Translations under genes and position numbers: made by a program | The notes under the pieces: generated by a model | Told to the model about the DNA's origin: nothing | Seen by the model: only the letters and a program-made list of their open reading frames with translations | Databases searched by the model: none | Source of the DNA: Neisseriaceae bacterium | GTDB lineage: Bacteria; Pseudomonadota; Gammaproteobacteria; Burkholderiales; UBA11063 | Length of the DNA: 9,308 bases | Reading direction: 5' to 3' | NCBI GenBank assembly: GCA_027371515.1 | Contig: DAHXMX010000034.1 | Coordinates: forward strand, 1 to 9,308 | Shown here: piece after piece, positions 1 through 8,888 of the stretch | How the letters are laid out: each line of letters begins with the position of its first letter | Numbering within the stretch: position 1 is the first letter of the stretch

Positions 1-1
1 A

Positions 2-520
2 AATCAAGATGTGGCTGTAGTAGGTGGTGGTAATACAGCTGTTGAAGAAGCTCTATATCTAGCTAATATATGTAGTAAAGTTACCTTAATTCATCGTCGT
101 GAAACATTTAAATCTGAAAAAATCTTAGTTGATAGACTTATGAAGAAAGTAGCTGAAGGTAAAGTTGAATTAAAACTAAATTCACAATTAGATGAAATAT
201 TAGGAGATGCTAAAGGCGTTAATGGAATACGCATTAAATATAATGATGGTAAGTTAGAAGAATTAAAAGTTGCTGGTGTATTTATTGCAATTGGTCATAA
301 ACCAAACACCGATATTTTTATTGATCAACTAAAGCTAGATCATCATGGTTATATAGTCACTAATAGCGGGCGTAATGGTAACGTAACTGCAACTTCAATT
401 TCTGGTGTTTTTGCAGCAGGTGATGTACAAGACGTTATTTATAAGCAGGCAATTACTTCAGCGGCATCAGGATGCCAAGCTGCATTGGATGCAGAACAGT
501 ATTTAGATAGTCAAGTTTAG
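2..520 (+). CDS. trxB: Thioredoxin reductase, C-terminal part (5' end outside window)
   Basis: Cytoplasmic FAD-dependent enzyme that passes electrons from NADPH to thioredoxin. The frame is open from base 2 (Asn-Gln-Asp-Val...), so the GTG at 11 is an internal Val codon and not a start. The visible 172 residues correspond to about the last 175 of the ~320-residue family. They hold the NADPH-binding Rossmann motif GGGNTA (bases 23-40), the HRR motif that contacts the NADPH 2'-phosphate (92-100), the AIGHKPNT segment, and the C-terminal FAD-binding motif GVFAAGDV (404-427), followed by QAITSAASGCQAALDAE. The redox-active CxxC, which lies about ten residues upstream in E. coli TrxB, is outside the window and cannot be checked. 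The stop codon is 21 bases before ispF. Similarity to E. coli TrxB, recalled from memory, is very high, so the call is firm. Confidence 0.96.
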   Translation, partial: NQDVAVVGGGNTAVEEALYLANICSKVTLIHRRETFKSEKILVDRLMKKVAEGKVELKLNSQLDEILGDAKGVNGIRIKYNDGKLEELKVAGVFIAIGHKPNTDIFIDQLKLDHHGYIVTNSGRNGNVTATSISGVFAAGDVQDVIYKQAITSAASGCQAALDAEQYLDSQV

Positions 521-541
521 CTAATCAAGAATAGTAATCTA

Positions 542-1030
542 ATGTTAAGAATTGGTCAAGGATTTGATTTACATAGATTAGTTGCAGGGCGTAAGCTTAT
601 ATTAGGTGGAGTGGATATTCCGTATCATTTGGGTTTAGATGGTCATTCTGATGCTGATGTATTAATTCACGCTATTATTGATGGATTGATTGGTGCATTA
701 GCATTAGGTGATATTGGTAAATTTTTTCCGGATACAGATAAACAATATAAAGATATAAATAGTCGTTTATTACTAAAGCAGGTGATAAATAAAATTTATA
801 TTGAGCATAATTATACAATAATAAATATTGATTCTACTATTATTATTCAAAAACCAAAATTACGTAATTATATTGACATAATGCGCTCAAATATAGCAAC
901 AGATCTTAATATTAATATTAATCAGATTAATATTAAGGCTAAAACAAGTGATAATGTAGGTATCGTTGGGCGAGAAGAAGCAGTTATTGCGGAATGCGTG
1001 GTTTTATTAATTAAAGATAAGAGGATTTAA
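542..1030 (+). CDS. ispF: 2-C-methyl-D-erythritol 2,4-cyclodiphosphate synthase
   Basis: Fifth enzyme of the MEP isoprenoid pathway. It cyclises CDP-methylerythritol 2-phosphate to methylerythritol cyclodiphosphate with release of CMP, and works as a cytoplasmic homotrimer. The 162-residue length is normal for the family. The start gives MLRIGQGFDLH, matching the family N-terminus (E. coli MRIGHGFDVH). The metal ligands are present as D9, H11 and H43 (in HSDADVLIH). The ALGDIGKFFPDTD segment (about 53-65) and the active-site segment KAKTSDNVGIVGREE (about 132-146) are also in place. No strong Shine-Dalgarno sequence precedes ATG 542. In many proteobacteria ispF sits beside or is fused to ispD; neither is seen here, and the left neighbour is trxB. 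The C-terminus (after about residue 110) is rich in Asn and Ile, in line with the AT bias. Confidence 0.97.
   Translation: MLRIGQGFDLHRLVAGRKLILGGVDIPYHLGLDGHSDADVLIHAIIDGLIGALALGDIGKFFPDTDKQYKDINSRLLLKQVINKIYIEHNYTIINIDSTIIIQKPKLRNYIDIMRSNIATDLNININQINIKAKTSDNVGIVGREEAVIAECVVLLIKDKRI
1019..1025 (+). promoter_or_regulatory. Ribosome binding site of the S41 protease gene
   Basis: The purine run AAGAGGA contains a GAGG Shine-Dalgarno core eight bases before ATG 1034. It lies inside the last codons of ispF, which suggests translation of the two genes is linked within one transcript. It is one of the two clearest Shine-Dalgarno sequences in the window and supports ATG 1034 as the start. Confidence 0.7.
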
Positions 1031-1033
1031 TAA

Positions 1034-2503
1034 ATGCAGATAAGAAAAATAACAAAATTTATATTAGGAGCTATTTGTGGTTCTGTTGTTACATTGAGTG
1101 TATATGGTATTGCCAATAAAATTAATGAAGACGATGTAAAAACAGTATCTATTCCAGTTGATGATATAAATAATTTTGCAAATGTGTATGCAATTACTAA
1201 ATCATATTATGTAGAAAGCGTAACTGATACTAAACTTATGAATGGTGCAATTAATGGAATGTTGACTAATCTTGATCCGCATTCTGAATTTTTAGATCAA
1301 GATAGTTTTAAACAATTGACTGAAATTACTACCGGATCGTTTGGTGGGTTAGGTATAGAAGTAAGCCATGAAAAAGATAATGCAATCAAAGTTGTAGCTC
1401 CTATTTATGATACACCTGCATATAAAGCAGGTGTTAAAAGTGGTGATTTCATTATTAAAATTAATGGTGAGCCAGTTAGTAATATGACACTAGATCAAGC
1501 AGTTAAAAAAATGCGGGGTAAAATAGGTACTAAGGTTACATTAACAATATCGCGTAAAAGTGAGTTAAAACCTATTGTGTTAACTATTCCACGTGCAAAA
1601 ATTGAAGTTGCAAGTATTAAATATACTATGATTACGCCATATTATGGATATATTAGAGTTACAAACTTTCAGGCCAATACAGTAAGTGATCTAATTGCTG
1701 CTTTACAGAATATATACAACACTAATCCTAAATTAAAAGGTTTAATTCTTGATTTACGTGATGATCCTGGTGGAGTACTGCAAGGTGCAGTAGGTGTTGC
1801 TGGTGCTTTTCTACCAAAAGATAGCTTAATTGTTTATACTCTTGGAAGAGCACCGAATTCTAATCAAAAATATTATGCTAAGCCTGATGATTATACTACA
1901 GAAGATGATAAGCCAGATTTAAGCAAAGTACCAGCCATATTTAAAACCATACCAATGGTGGTATTAATTAATCAAGGTACAGCATCAGCTTCAGAAATAG
2001 TTTCAGGCGCACTGCAAGATTATAAACGAGCTAAGATTGTAGGAACTAGAAGTTTTGGTAAAGGTTCCGTTCAAACTGTAATTCCTTTATCAGAAAGTAC
2101 AGCAGTAAAATTAACTACCGCGCTATATTATACACCTAAGGGTCGATCAATTCAAGCTGAAGGAATTAAGCCTAATATTATTGTACAAAGTGAATATGAT
2201 GATCTTTATAATAGTTGGGATATTTCCGAAGCTAGTTTAGATAATCATCTTGATAATCCAAATGGTACTACAGTATCAAAGGATAAAGATAATACCCCTA
2301 TTATAACACCTCCTAAACAAATAAGTAGTGAATCTGAGCTTAAAGAACGTGTTAAGCAACAATTAGCTAAAACTCCAAAAGTGGTTAAACCTAATGAAGC
2401 AACTGTTGATTTAAATACAGACTTTCAATTAAAATGGGCATTAAATATTATTGAAGGTAAACCATTGCCAAAACAAAATATCAAATCGATTAGTAATAAA
2501 TAA
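1034..2503 (+). CDS. S41A carboxyl-terminal processing protease with PDZ domain
   Basis: Serine protease of the CtpA/Prc family, which trims or degrades exported proteins from their C-terminal ends in the periplasm or cell envelope. A basic N-terminus followed by a hydrophobic stretch at about residues 7-27 looks like an uncleaved signal anchor, though a cleaved signal peptide is possible. The PDZ domain spans about 95-185 with the peptide-binding GGLGI loop at 104-108. The S41 domain follows, with GLILDLRDDPGG at about 236-247, the nucleophile in NQGTASASE (S318), and the general base in SFGKGSVQ (K343), plus Q347. The 25-residue Ser-Lys spacing and the +4 Gln match CtpB and related enzymes, so it should be active. 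A polar Asn/Asp/Pro/Lys-rich tail (about 395-455) precedes a short conserved-looking end. At 489 residues it is the size of CtpA-type enzymes and much shorter than E. coli Prc. Its stop overlaps the next start by one base. Confidence 0.94.
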   Translation: MQIRKITKFILGAICGSVVTLSVYGIANKINEDDVKTVSIPVDDINNFANVYAITKSYYVESVTDTKLMNGAINGMLTNLDPHSEFLDQDSFKQLTEITTGSFGGLGIEVSHEKDNAIKVVAPIYDTPAYKAGVKSGDFIIKINGEPVSNMTLDQAVKKMRGKIGTKVTLTISRKSELKPIVLTIPRAKIEVASIKYTMITPYYGYIRVTNFQANTVSDLIAALQNIYNTNPKLKGLILDLRDDPGGVLQGAVGVAGAFLPKDSLIVYTLGRAPNSNQKYYAKPDDYTTEDDKPDLSKVPAIFKTIPMVVLINQGTASASEIVSGALQDYKRAKIVGTRSFGKGSVQTVIPLSESTAVKLTTALYYTPKGRSIQAEGIKPNIIVQSEYDDLYNSWDISEASLDNHLDNPNGTTVSKDKDNTPIITPPKQISSESELKERVKQQLAKTPKVVKPNEATVDLNTDFQLKWALNIIEGKPLPKQNIKSISNK

Positions 2504-2994
2504 TGGCTATTAATGATTATCATTATGCGGTTTTAATTGGAGTAATTGACAATAAAATTGTTTTAACTAAGCGCTCAAATAATCTTAAAAAATTTGCCGG
2601 TCATGTTTGCCTACCAGGTGGAAAGCATGAATGTTTTGATATTGATTTAGTTGCTACGGCTATTCGTGAGTTTAATGAAGAGGTTTACTTTACTGGTAAT
2701 ATAGAACCATTGTTTTGTTTGTTACCTGAGTTTTCACCAACAGCTACTAGTAATTTATATCCAGTAGTTGCAAAATTATATGGTACTATTAGTGGTTATA
2801 ATCAAGATGAAGTGCAAAGATTATTTTATCTTGATTTGACCGATCTTAATGATTGTTTATTTGATATTAATTCAGAATATCCAAATATTATTCATAACTT
2901 ATGCTTTAAGTATTGTGATGAATATATTTGGGGAGTTACTGCAAGTATTCTTAAGAAAATATGTGTATTAAAAGAATTGATTTATGAAACATAA
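2503..2994 (+). CDS. Nudix hydrolase, CoA pyrophosphatase-like
   Basis: Nudix enzymes cleave nucleoside diphosphates linked to another group, using divalent metal ions. The segment VLTKRSNNLKKFAGHVCLPGG (about 20-40) resembles the signature just before the Nudix box in CoA pyrophosphatases (NudL/NUDT7 type: LLTxRS..LR..G...PGG). The box follows as GGK....D with IREFNEEV (54-61), carrying the metal-binding E56, E59 and E60. As in that subgroup, the first acidic residue is Asp (D46) and the spacing to Arg-Glu is one longer than in MutT. The usual Gly after EEV is replaced by Tyr62. At 163 residues it is shorter than E. coli NudL (about 190). CoA cleavage is inferred from motif likeness only; another nucleotide derivative is possible. 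The start codon overlaps the protease stop (TAATG, 2501-2505), so re-initiation is likely. Its end overlaps rpe by 11 bases. Confidence 0.85.
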   Translation: MAINDYHYAVLIGVIDNKIVLTKRSNNLKKFAGHVCLPGGKHECFDIDLVATAIREFNEEVYFTGNIEPLFCLLPEFSPTATSNLYPVVAKLYGTISGYNQDEVQRLFYLDLTDLNDCLFDINSEYPNIIHNLCFKYCDEYIWGVTASILKKICVLKELIYET

Positions 2995-3652
2995 AGAGTA
3001 TATAATTTCACCAAGTATTTTGTCTGCAGATTTTGCTAAGCTTGGACAAGAAGTAAACGATGTTGTAGAAGCTGGAGCTAATTGGATTCATTTTGATGTA
3101 ATGGATAATCATTATGTACCAAATTTAACGTTTGGTCCAATGATTTGTAAAGCAATTAAACCATATGCCAAGGATGCATTAATTGATGTGCATTTAATGG
3201 TTAGTCCGGTTGATGATTTAATTAATGAATTTGCTAAGTCGGGTGCTGATTTAATTGTTTTTCATCCTGAAGCTAGCAATCACATTGATCGTAGCTTAAG
3301 CCTAATCAAAAGCTATGGGCTAAAAGCTGGTCTTGCACTTAATCCAGCTACTCCTTTGACTGTTCTTGATTATGTAATGGATAAATTAGACTTAATTTTA
3401 CTAATGTCAGTTAATCCTGGATTTGGTGGTCAATCATTTATTGATACGACATTTAATAAAATTAAAGATTTAAAAACTAAAATTGACAGCTGTGGGTATG
3501 ATATTATTATTCAAGTAGACGGTGGTGTTAAAATTGATAATATTGCTAAAATTGCAGCATGTGGTGCAAATGCTTTTGTTGCTGGAAGCGCAATATTTAA
3601 TACTGATGACTATAAACAAACAATCAAAAAAATGCGTGAACAATTAAATTAA
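2984..3652 (+). CDS. rpe: Ribulose-phosphate 3-epimerase
   Basis: Interconverts D-ribulose 5-phosphate and D-xylulose 5-phosphate in the non-oxidative pentose phosphate pathway; cytoplasmic TIM barrel. The 222-residue length is standard. The N-terminus IISPSILSADFAKLG is the family's first strand with its conserved Ser. The metal ligands and acid/base pair are all present: H36 and D38 in IHFDVMDNHYVPNLTFGP, H70 in DVHLMV, and D179 in QVDGGV. The MSVNPGFGGQSF loop (141-152) and the phosphate-binding end VAGSAIF (199-205) are also intact. ATG 2984 lies inside the end of the Nudix gene (11-base overlap). That start fits, because only a few residues precede the first strand, as in E. coli Rpe. 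Confidence 0.97.
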   Translation: MKHKEYIISPSILSADFAKLGQEVNDVVEAGANWIHFDVMDNHYVPNLTFGPMICKAIKPYAKDALIDVHLMVSPVDDLINEFAKSGADLIVFHPEASNHIDRSLSLIKSYGLKAGLALNPATPLTVLDYVMDKLDLILLMSVNPGFGGQSFIDTTFNKIKDLKTKIDSCGYDIIIQVDGGVKIDNIAKIAACGANAFVAGSAIFNTDDYKQTIKKMREQLN

Positions 3653-3655
3653 TAT

Positions 3656-3660
3656 GAAAG
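3656..3660 (+). promoter_or_regulatory. Ribosome binding site of the Xaa-Pro aminopeptidase gene
   Basis: GAAAG lies eight bases before ATG 3669 in the 16-base gap after rpe. It is a weak Shine-Dalgarno match but correctly placed. An upstream ATG at 3654 meets a stop after three codons, so 3669 is the start. Confidence 0.45.
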
Positions 3661-3668
3661 TTTAAATT

Positions 3669-5456
3669 ATGCAAAACATTAAACAAAGATTAGATTTATT
3701 ACGTTATGAAATGAATCATTATAATATTGATATGTACATTGTACCATCTATTGATAGCCATAATAGTGAATATGTACCTGAATGTTTTGAACGCTGTTCT
3801 TGGATTAGTAATTTTAATGGTTCAGCTGGTGAAGTACTAGTTACGCTAGAGCATGCGTATTTGTGGACTGATGGAAGATATTTTTTGCAAGCAGAAAAAC
3901 AATTAGATGATAATCATTATACCTTAATGCGTCAAACTGGTTTCATTCCAGAAACTGAGCAATGGATTATGGAAAATGCTCGAGGTATGCGTGTTGGATT
4001 TGATCCTAAAGTAATTTCAATTGGTCGTGCTAATCAATTAAAACAAATTATGGCATCAGTATTGGGAGAAGCAGTTACAATTGATAGTAATTTAATTGAT
4101 AATTGTAAGCTAAAATCAGGTGAAGTGCTTAATATGCCAACTAGTCAATTGTTTAAGCTTAATAATGAATATTCTGGTAAATCTAGCGCACAAAAAATTT
4201 TAGAGGTTCAAGACATATTAATTAAAAAAGAAGTTGACTATCTAGCACTTAATGTATTAGATGAAATAGCTTGGTTATTTAATATTCGTGGTAGAGATAT
4301 TATTTTTAATCCATTAGTTATTAGCTACGCTTTAATTGGTCGTGATAAAAGTTATTTATTTATTGATAGCAATAAATTGTCTACTGCAATTAAAGATGAG
4401 TTTAATAAAAACAATATCCAAATTTTGCCATATAATCAATTCGGTGATTTTTTAGCCAAATTAAATGGTGTGGTATGGTTAGATGATAAAACGGCTAATT
4501 ATTGGATGTATGTAAATGCTAATCAAAATGCAGATATTTATTTAAGTCGTTCACCTATTTTATTTTTAAAAGCAACTAAAAATGATGTAGAAATATCAGG
4601 CATGAAGACTGCACATATTAAAGATGCTGTAGCAGAAATAAATTTTTTACATTGGTTAGATACTAATTGGCGAGGTGGTATAACTGAATTGGATGCCGCA
4701 CAACAATTAGGCAGATTTAGACAAGAACAAAAAAACTACATCGAAGATAGTTTTGCAACAATTAGTGGTTATCAAAGTAATGGGGCTATTATTCATTATC
4801 GAGTAACTCCTGAAACAAATAAAACCATCAAAGATGATAGTTTATATTTAATTGATTCTGGTGGTCAATATTTGGAAGGTACTACCGATATTACACGTAC
4901 AATTCATTTAGGTAATCCAACTAATGAACAAAAAAGACATTATACTTTAGTACTAAAAGGGCATTTAGCATTGGCGAGGGCTAAATTCCCACATGGTACT
5001 TGTGGTGAACATTTAGATATATTAGCTCGTCAACCATTATGGGATAATTATTTGAATTATCGTCACGGAACAGGGCATGGAGTAGGATGTTTTTTATGTG
5101 TACATGAAGGTCCACAAAAAATATCGCAAGCACCTTCAAATATACCATTATTACCAGGAATGATTGTAAGTAATGAGCCAGGATTATATATTGATAATGA
5201 ATATGGAATTAGAATTGAAAATCTATGCTTGATTAAACGATCAGCAGATAATAATTCGTTATATGGACCATTTTATGAATTTGAAGATCTAACTCTAGTT
5301 CCATATAACAAAAGGTTAATTAGCGTAGAGCTATTAACTGAAATAGAAAAACAACAAATTAAAAATTATTATGCTAGAATATCCTTATTAATCAGACCGT
5401 TACTTCAACCAGAAATTCAAAAATGGCTAGATGATGAACTTGATTTATTTTATTAA
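3669..5456 (+). CDS. Xaa-Pro aminopeptidase, long three-domain M24B type
   Basis: Metallopeptidase that removes the N-terminal residue from peptides whose second residue is proline; probably cytoplasmic, as no signal peptide is visible. At 595 residues it has the three-domain build of eukaryotic XPNPEP1 rather than the ~440 residues of E. coli PepP. It has two creatinase-like N-terminal domains (about 1-140 and 150-300) and the pita-bread catalytic domain (about 310-530), plus a C-terminal extension to 595. The first domain carries the XPNPEP1-like signature D29-x-H31-x-SEY with WISNFNGSAG. The dinuclear metal site is complete: D396 (IDSGGQY), D407 (TTDITRT), H470 (HGTGHGVG), E503 (SNEPGLY) and E517 (IRIENL). 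Spacings between ligands agree closely with the human enzyme. H376 in the IIHYRV segment fits the conserved substrate-binding His. It is three bases upstream of recC. I leave the symbol blank because pepP usually denotes the short form. Confidence 0.93.
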   Translation: MQNIKQRLDLLRYEMNHYNIDMYIVPSIDSHNSEYVPECFERCSWISNFNGSAGEVLVTLEHAYLWTDGRYFLQAEKQLDDNHYTLMRQTGFIPETEQWIMENARGMRVGFDPKVISIGRANQLKQIMASVLGEAVTIDSNLIDNCKLKSGEVLNMPTSQLFKLNNEYSGKSSAQKILEVQDILIKKEVDYLALNVLDEIAWLFNIRGRDIIFNPLVISYALIGRDKSYLFIDSNKLSTAIKDEFNKNNIQILPYNQFGDFLAKLNGVVWLDDKTANYWMYVNANQNADIYLSRSPILFLKATKNDVEISGMKTAHIKDAVAEINFLHWLDTNWRGGITELDAAQQLGRFRQEQKNYIEDSFATISGYQSNGAIIHYRVTPETNKTIKDDSLYLIDSGGQYLEGTTDITRTIHLGNPTNEQKRHYTLVLKGHLALARAKFPHGTCGEHLDILARQPLWDNYLNYRHGTGHGVGCFLCVHEGPQKISQAPSNIPLLPGMIVSNEPGLYIDNEYGIRIENLCLIKRSADNNSLYGPFYEFEDLTLVPYNKRLISVELLTEIEKQQIKNYYARISLLIRPLLQPEIQKWLDDELDLFY

Positions 5457-5459
5457 GTA

Positions 5460-8400
5460 ATGCATAATATATCTTTATTTAATAGTACGGAATTTGTTGG
5501 TAATTCAAGCTCTGTTGGTGTTTTTGATTATTTATTAAGTCATTTAAATTATTTAGATGACTTAAGTATTTTTGAATCAATACCTGTTGTTGTACCTAAT
5601 CAAGCTGTTTCAGCTTGGCTTAAGGATGGTATAACTATACATAATAAAATTTGTGCTAATATGAATTTTATTATTTTATTAACCCCTGTACTACAAAAAA
5701 TTTATCTTGATAATAATCCAGAACATGTATTTTTAGATACTAATCAAATCAAGTTTATGATTTATGAGTATTTATGCTCTCATTCATTAGACTTGTCTGA
5801 TGGCGGTGGAGAAGTTAATCAATATCTGTATCAAAATAATCAATTAGATATTTCGCGAGTATTTTTATTTGCCACCCAGTTAGCTAATATTATTCAAGAA
5901 TATATTTATTTACGTACCGATGAAGTCATAAATCTTACAAAATTTCCTAAATGGCAACAACAATTAATTCGATATATATTAAATACCGAATATAAAACAT
6001 ATATTGACATTTATTGTTATTTTATGAATCATGATCTTGAGGATATGATACTACCTAAACGTTTATTTATTTTTGGTATTACCAGTTTATATCCATCACA
6101 GCTTATAATTCTTAAAAAATTATCCAATAAAATTAATATATTTTGGTATTATCAATCACCAAGTCTTAATTATTATGGAGATTTACTGTCAATACATACA
6201 AAACAAAAAATTGAGCAAAAACTATTAAAATACCCTAATTTAACCTTAGATGATTTATATTTAACTGACGGTAATCCTATCCTTTCAACACTTGGTCAAC
6301 AATCTCGAGAGTATATCGAATTATTACGCAGTAATGATATAGAGCCATTTAGTATTAATACACAATTTAAAGAGCAACATTTTGATTCATTGCTTAAATT
6401 AATTCAGTATGATATAAAACAAATCAATTATCGAATAGATAGTAATTATCGCTTATTAAATAATAAAGATTATTATGTAGACCCTGTTTATATTAAAGAC
6501 ATAAGTAGTATCAAAATTAATTCATGTCATAATAAAATGCGTGAAGTACAAGTTATGTTTAATGAAATAGCAAAGTTACTAGATACTAATCCAGATTATA
6601 GTTATAAAGATATCTTAATTACGGCACCTAATATTGAAGACTATGTAGACTTAATTGAGGCTGTATTTGACAATGAATATTTATATGATAAGTCAGATAA
6701 CAAATATCATATTTTGTATAATATAACTGGAAATAAACGACGTAAGAATTTTGCTATTCTTGAATGTATTCAATTAATTTTAAATCCGCCATATCATTTG
6801 CCGGTATCTTATTTGATTGATGTACTTAGTCAAAACATTATCCAAAATGCATTAGATATTAATCAAAATGATATTAATAAAATCAAACTTTGGCTTGAGG
6901 TTAACAATATTTATTTTGGTTATGATCAAAATGATTATGAAGAATATGGATTTGATAACTATAAAAGCCATAGTTTAACTAGTTTACTTGAACGTCTAGT
7001 TTTAGGTAGTTTAACTACAAATGAATTAGATTTAAAACAATTAATAACTTATACAATTAATAATCAAGTATATATACCATATCACGACCTGGATTTTATA
7101 GATATTAAATTAATCAATAAATTAATTAAAATTGTAGAGTTATTAAAACAAATACGCGATATAGTGTATATTAATAATACGCATTATCAAGAGCATAATA
7201 TTAGTACTTATATTGATGCTATAAAATTAATTCTTAATACGTTAAATATTGACATATCACTGGATAATATCAATTTATTTATGGAAGAATTAATTAAAAC
7301 CAAACAGAATTTAAAAGTTAATTTATTAATCATTAATCAATTAATTAATAACTATATCAATAACGGTAATTCACGGTTTTTATTTAATGGTAAAATCACA
7401 GTCAGTTCAATGCATTTAATGCGTTCTATACCTTATAAATGTGTTTATGTTTTAGGGCTTAATTTTGGTGAATTTCCCAAATATTTTGAACAAAATAAAC
7501 TAAGTATATTAGCTAAAGAATGGTATTTAGCAGATCGTAATTATTATATAGAAGATAAGCAAATATTTTTAGATATAATATTAGCAGCACAAGATAGATT
7601 ATACTTAAGTTATATTGGTCGTGATGAAAAATCTAATTGTGAAATTTATCCATCTCCAGTACTTTCTTTATTAATTGATACCATAGGTAATAGTGTTACT
7701 AATTTTTGGAATGACAAGAATGACTATAGTTGTGGATTAAATTTCGAACAGTTGATTTTTGAGCATCCATTGCATCCGTTTAGTAATAAAATGCGAGATA
7801 ATTATTCTAAATATTGGCAAAATGTTAGTAAAAAAAATAGTTACGATTATATTAATTTACGTTGGAATTTTAATATTACTTCTCCATTTAAATTTACTCC
7901 AGATGAGCTTAATAAATATTGCGACCTATCATTTAATCAGTTTGTCAAAACATTTGAATATACTAATGTTAATTTATTTAAAGTATTAGATTACGATAAA
8001 TTTGATAATGAAATAGATTTAATTGATGAATTAGATACAGAATACCTTAATAAACCATTAGTTAAAAAAGTTTATCAATATATTAATAAATATTACAATA
8101 ACTATGATTCGGAACAATTAAGTAATTATCTAGAACAAATAGGCATTATAGGTTACCAAGATATTGGTAAATCTCAGTATAATGATATAGCTATAAAACA
8201 TACTAATTATCAATCTGCTATTAATGATTTAACTCGTAGTAAATTTGAATTAAACTATACACTAAAATCAGTAACTCAAACACCAATACAACAATTTATA
8301 ATTAATGGTGGATTAATGATTAATTATAATAAGCAAATAGTAATTGTGCCAGATTTTGTTGATTATTGCCTTAAAGATGAAGATATTGAAAATCAAAATA

Positions 8401-8888
8401 AATTGTATAATGAAAAAATAAAATATAAGCATAAATTAGAAGCATTAATATTGCTGCATATGCTAAAAACAAATGATTTTAAAGTAGATGGTTATAATGC
8501 TATTAATAATCAACGGATTATTTATCGAGATATTAGATTAGATGGTACGGTAATAGACAAGGTGTTTGTATTAAAGGATAATACTAGTAATAGATTGGAT
8601 ACTTTTTTTAGGTATTATTTAAGAAGTTTAAATAATCCAGTGTTAATAGTACCGAAAATATTGAAGCAAGCAAATCAAAATCAGTATGTAGCAAATAAAA
8701 AATCACCACAATTAACTAAAGTAGAACAATTAAAAACTGAATTTGAAAAGATTAAGGATGATTTTAAATCTGATATATTTTTTGATCAAATTATTGATGA
8801 CTATTTTAATTATACAAAAAATAATACTAATGTAATAAATGATATTATCAATATTTTTAGCTATTTAGAGGATTTAATACTTGAATAA
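5460..8888 (+). CDS. recC: Exodeoxyribonuclease V (RecBCD) gamma subunit RecC
   Basis: RecC is the subunit of RecBCD that splits the DNA strands and scans for Chi during double-strand-break repair. It has an inactive helicase fold and an inactive nuclease fold. The 1142-residue length matches E. coli RecC (1122). Segments aligning to E. coli RecC from memory, in order, are: VVVPNQAVSAWL (43-54, E. coli ILVQSTGMAQWL); RLFIFGITSLYPSQLIIL (201-218); LGQQSREYIELL (about 278-289); SCHNKMREVQVMFNEI (about 354-369); SSMHLMRSIPYKCVYVLGLN (about 649-668, E. coli TLMPMRSIPFKVVCLLGMN); and LYLSYIGRDEKSN (about 713-725). The C-terminal third is weakly conserved and very rich in Asn, Ile, Tyr and Lys. The frame is intact. 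Base composition is lower in G+C than the upstream genes, in keeping with relaxed protein constraint. It starts three bases after the aminopeptidase stop with no clear Shine-Dalgarno, and overlaps recB by eight bases. Confidence 0.95.
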   Translation: MHNISLFNSTEFVGNSSSVGVFDYLLSHLNYLDDLSIFESIPVVVPNQAVSAWLKDGITIHNKICANMNFIILLTPVLQKIYLDNNPEHVFLDTNQIKFMIYEYLCSHSLDLSDGGGEVNQYLYQNNQLDISRVFLFATQLANIIQEYIYLRTDEVINLTKFPKWQQQLIRYILNTEYKTYIDIYCYFMNHDLEDMILPKRLFIFGITSLYPSQLIILKKLSNKINIFWYYQSPSLNYYGDLLSIHTKQKIEQKLLKYPNLTLDDLYLTDGNPILSTLGQQSREYIELLRSNDIEPFSINTQFKEQHFDSLLKLIQYDIKQINYRIDSNYRLLNNKDYYVDPVYIKDISSIKINSCHNKMREVQVMFNEIAKLLDTNPDYSYKDILITAPNIEDYVDLIEAVFDNEYLYDKSDNKYHILYNITGNKRRKNFAILECIQLILNPPYHLPVSYLIDVLSQNIIQNALDINQNDINKIKLWLEVNNIYFGYDQNDYEEYGFDNYKSHSLTSLLERLVLGSLTTNELDLKQLITYTINNQVYIPYHDLDFIDIKLINKLIKIVELLKQIRDIVYINNTHYQEHNISTYIDAIKLILNTLNIDISLDNINLFMEELIKTKQNLKVNLLIINQLINNYINNGNSRFLFNGKITVSSMHLMRSIPYKCVYVLGLNFGEFPKYFEQNKLSILAKEWYLADRNYYIEDKQIFLDIILAAQDRLYLSYIGRDEKSNCEIYPSPVLSLLIDTIGNSVTNFWNDKNDYSCGLNFEQLIFEHPLHPFSNKMRDNYSKYWQNVSKKNSYDYINLRWNFNITSPFKFTPDELNKYCDLSFNQFVKTFEYTNVNLFKVLDYDKFDNEIDLIDELDTEYLNKPLVKKVYQYINKYYNNYDSEQLSNYLEQIGIIGYQDIGKSQYNDIAIKHTNYQSAINDLTRSKFELNYTLKSVTQTPIQQFIINGGLMINYNKQIVIVPDFVDYCLKDEDIENQNKLYNEKIKYKHKLEALILLHMLKTNDFKVDGYNAINNQRIIYRDIRLDGTVIDKVFVLKDNTSNRLDTFFRYYLRSLNNPVLIVPKILKQANQNQYVANKKSPQLTKVEQLKTEFEKIKDDFKSDIFFDQIIDDYFNYTKNNTNVINDIINIFSYLEDLILE
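8867..8872 (+). promoter_or_regulatory. Ribosome binding site of recB (supports a TTG start)
   Basis: AGAGGA is a good Shine-Dalgarno match eight bases before TTG 8881, within the end of recC. In the recB frame there is a stop at 8875-8877 and no Met codon before the P-loop, so the TTG is the only reasonable start. The nearby ATG at 8888 is in another frame and soon meets a stop. Confidence 0.72.

Noticed and set aside
11..520. GTG at 11 as the start of a complete 169-residue protein
   Set aside because: The frame is open to the left edge and the upstream codons fit the TrxB consensus. The GTG encodes the Val just before the NADPH-binding glycine motif, so the gene is simply cut by the window.
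521..541. Possible promoter or terminator in the trxB-ispF gap
   Set aside because: The 21 bases are AT-rich but show neither a stem followed by a T run nor a paired -35/-10 arrangement that stands out from the background.
3654..3665. Three-codon ATG-AAA-GTT-stop frame between rpe and the aminopeptidase
   Set aside because: Too short to mean anything in such AT-rich DNA, and it overlaps the likely ribosome binding site of the next gene.
7759..7989. 76-codon ATG frame on the + strand inside recC
   Set aside because: It is an out-of-frame shadow of recC, hydrophobic because of AT-rich codons, with no ribosome binding site.
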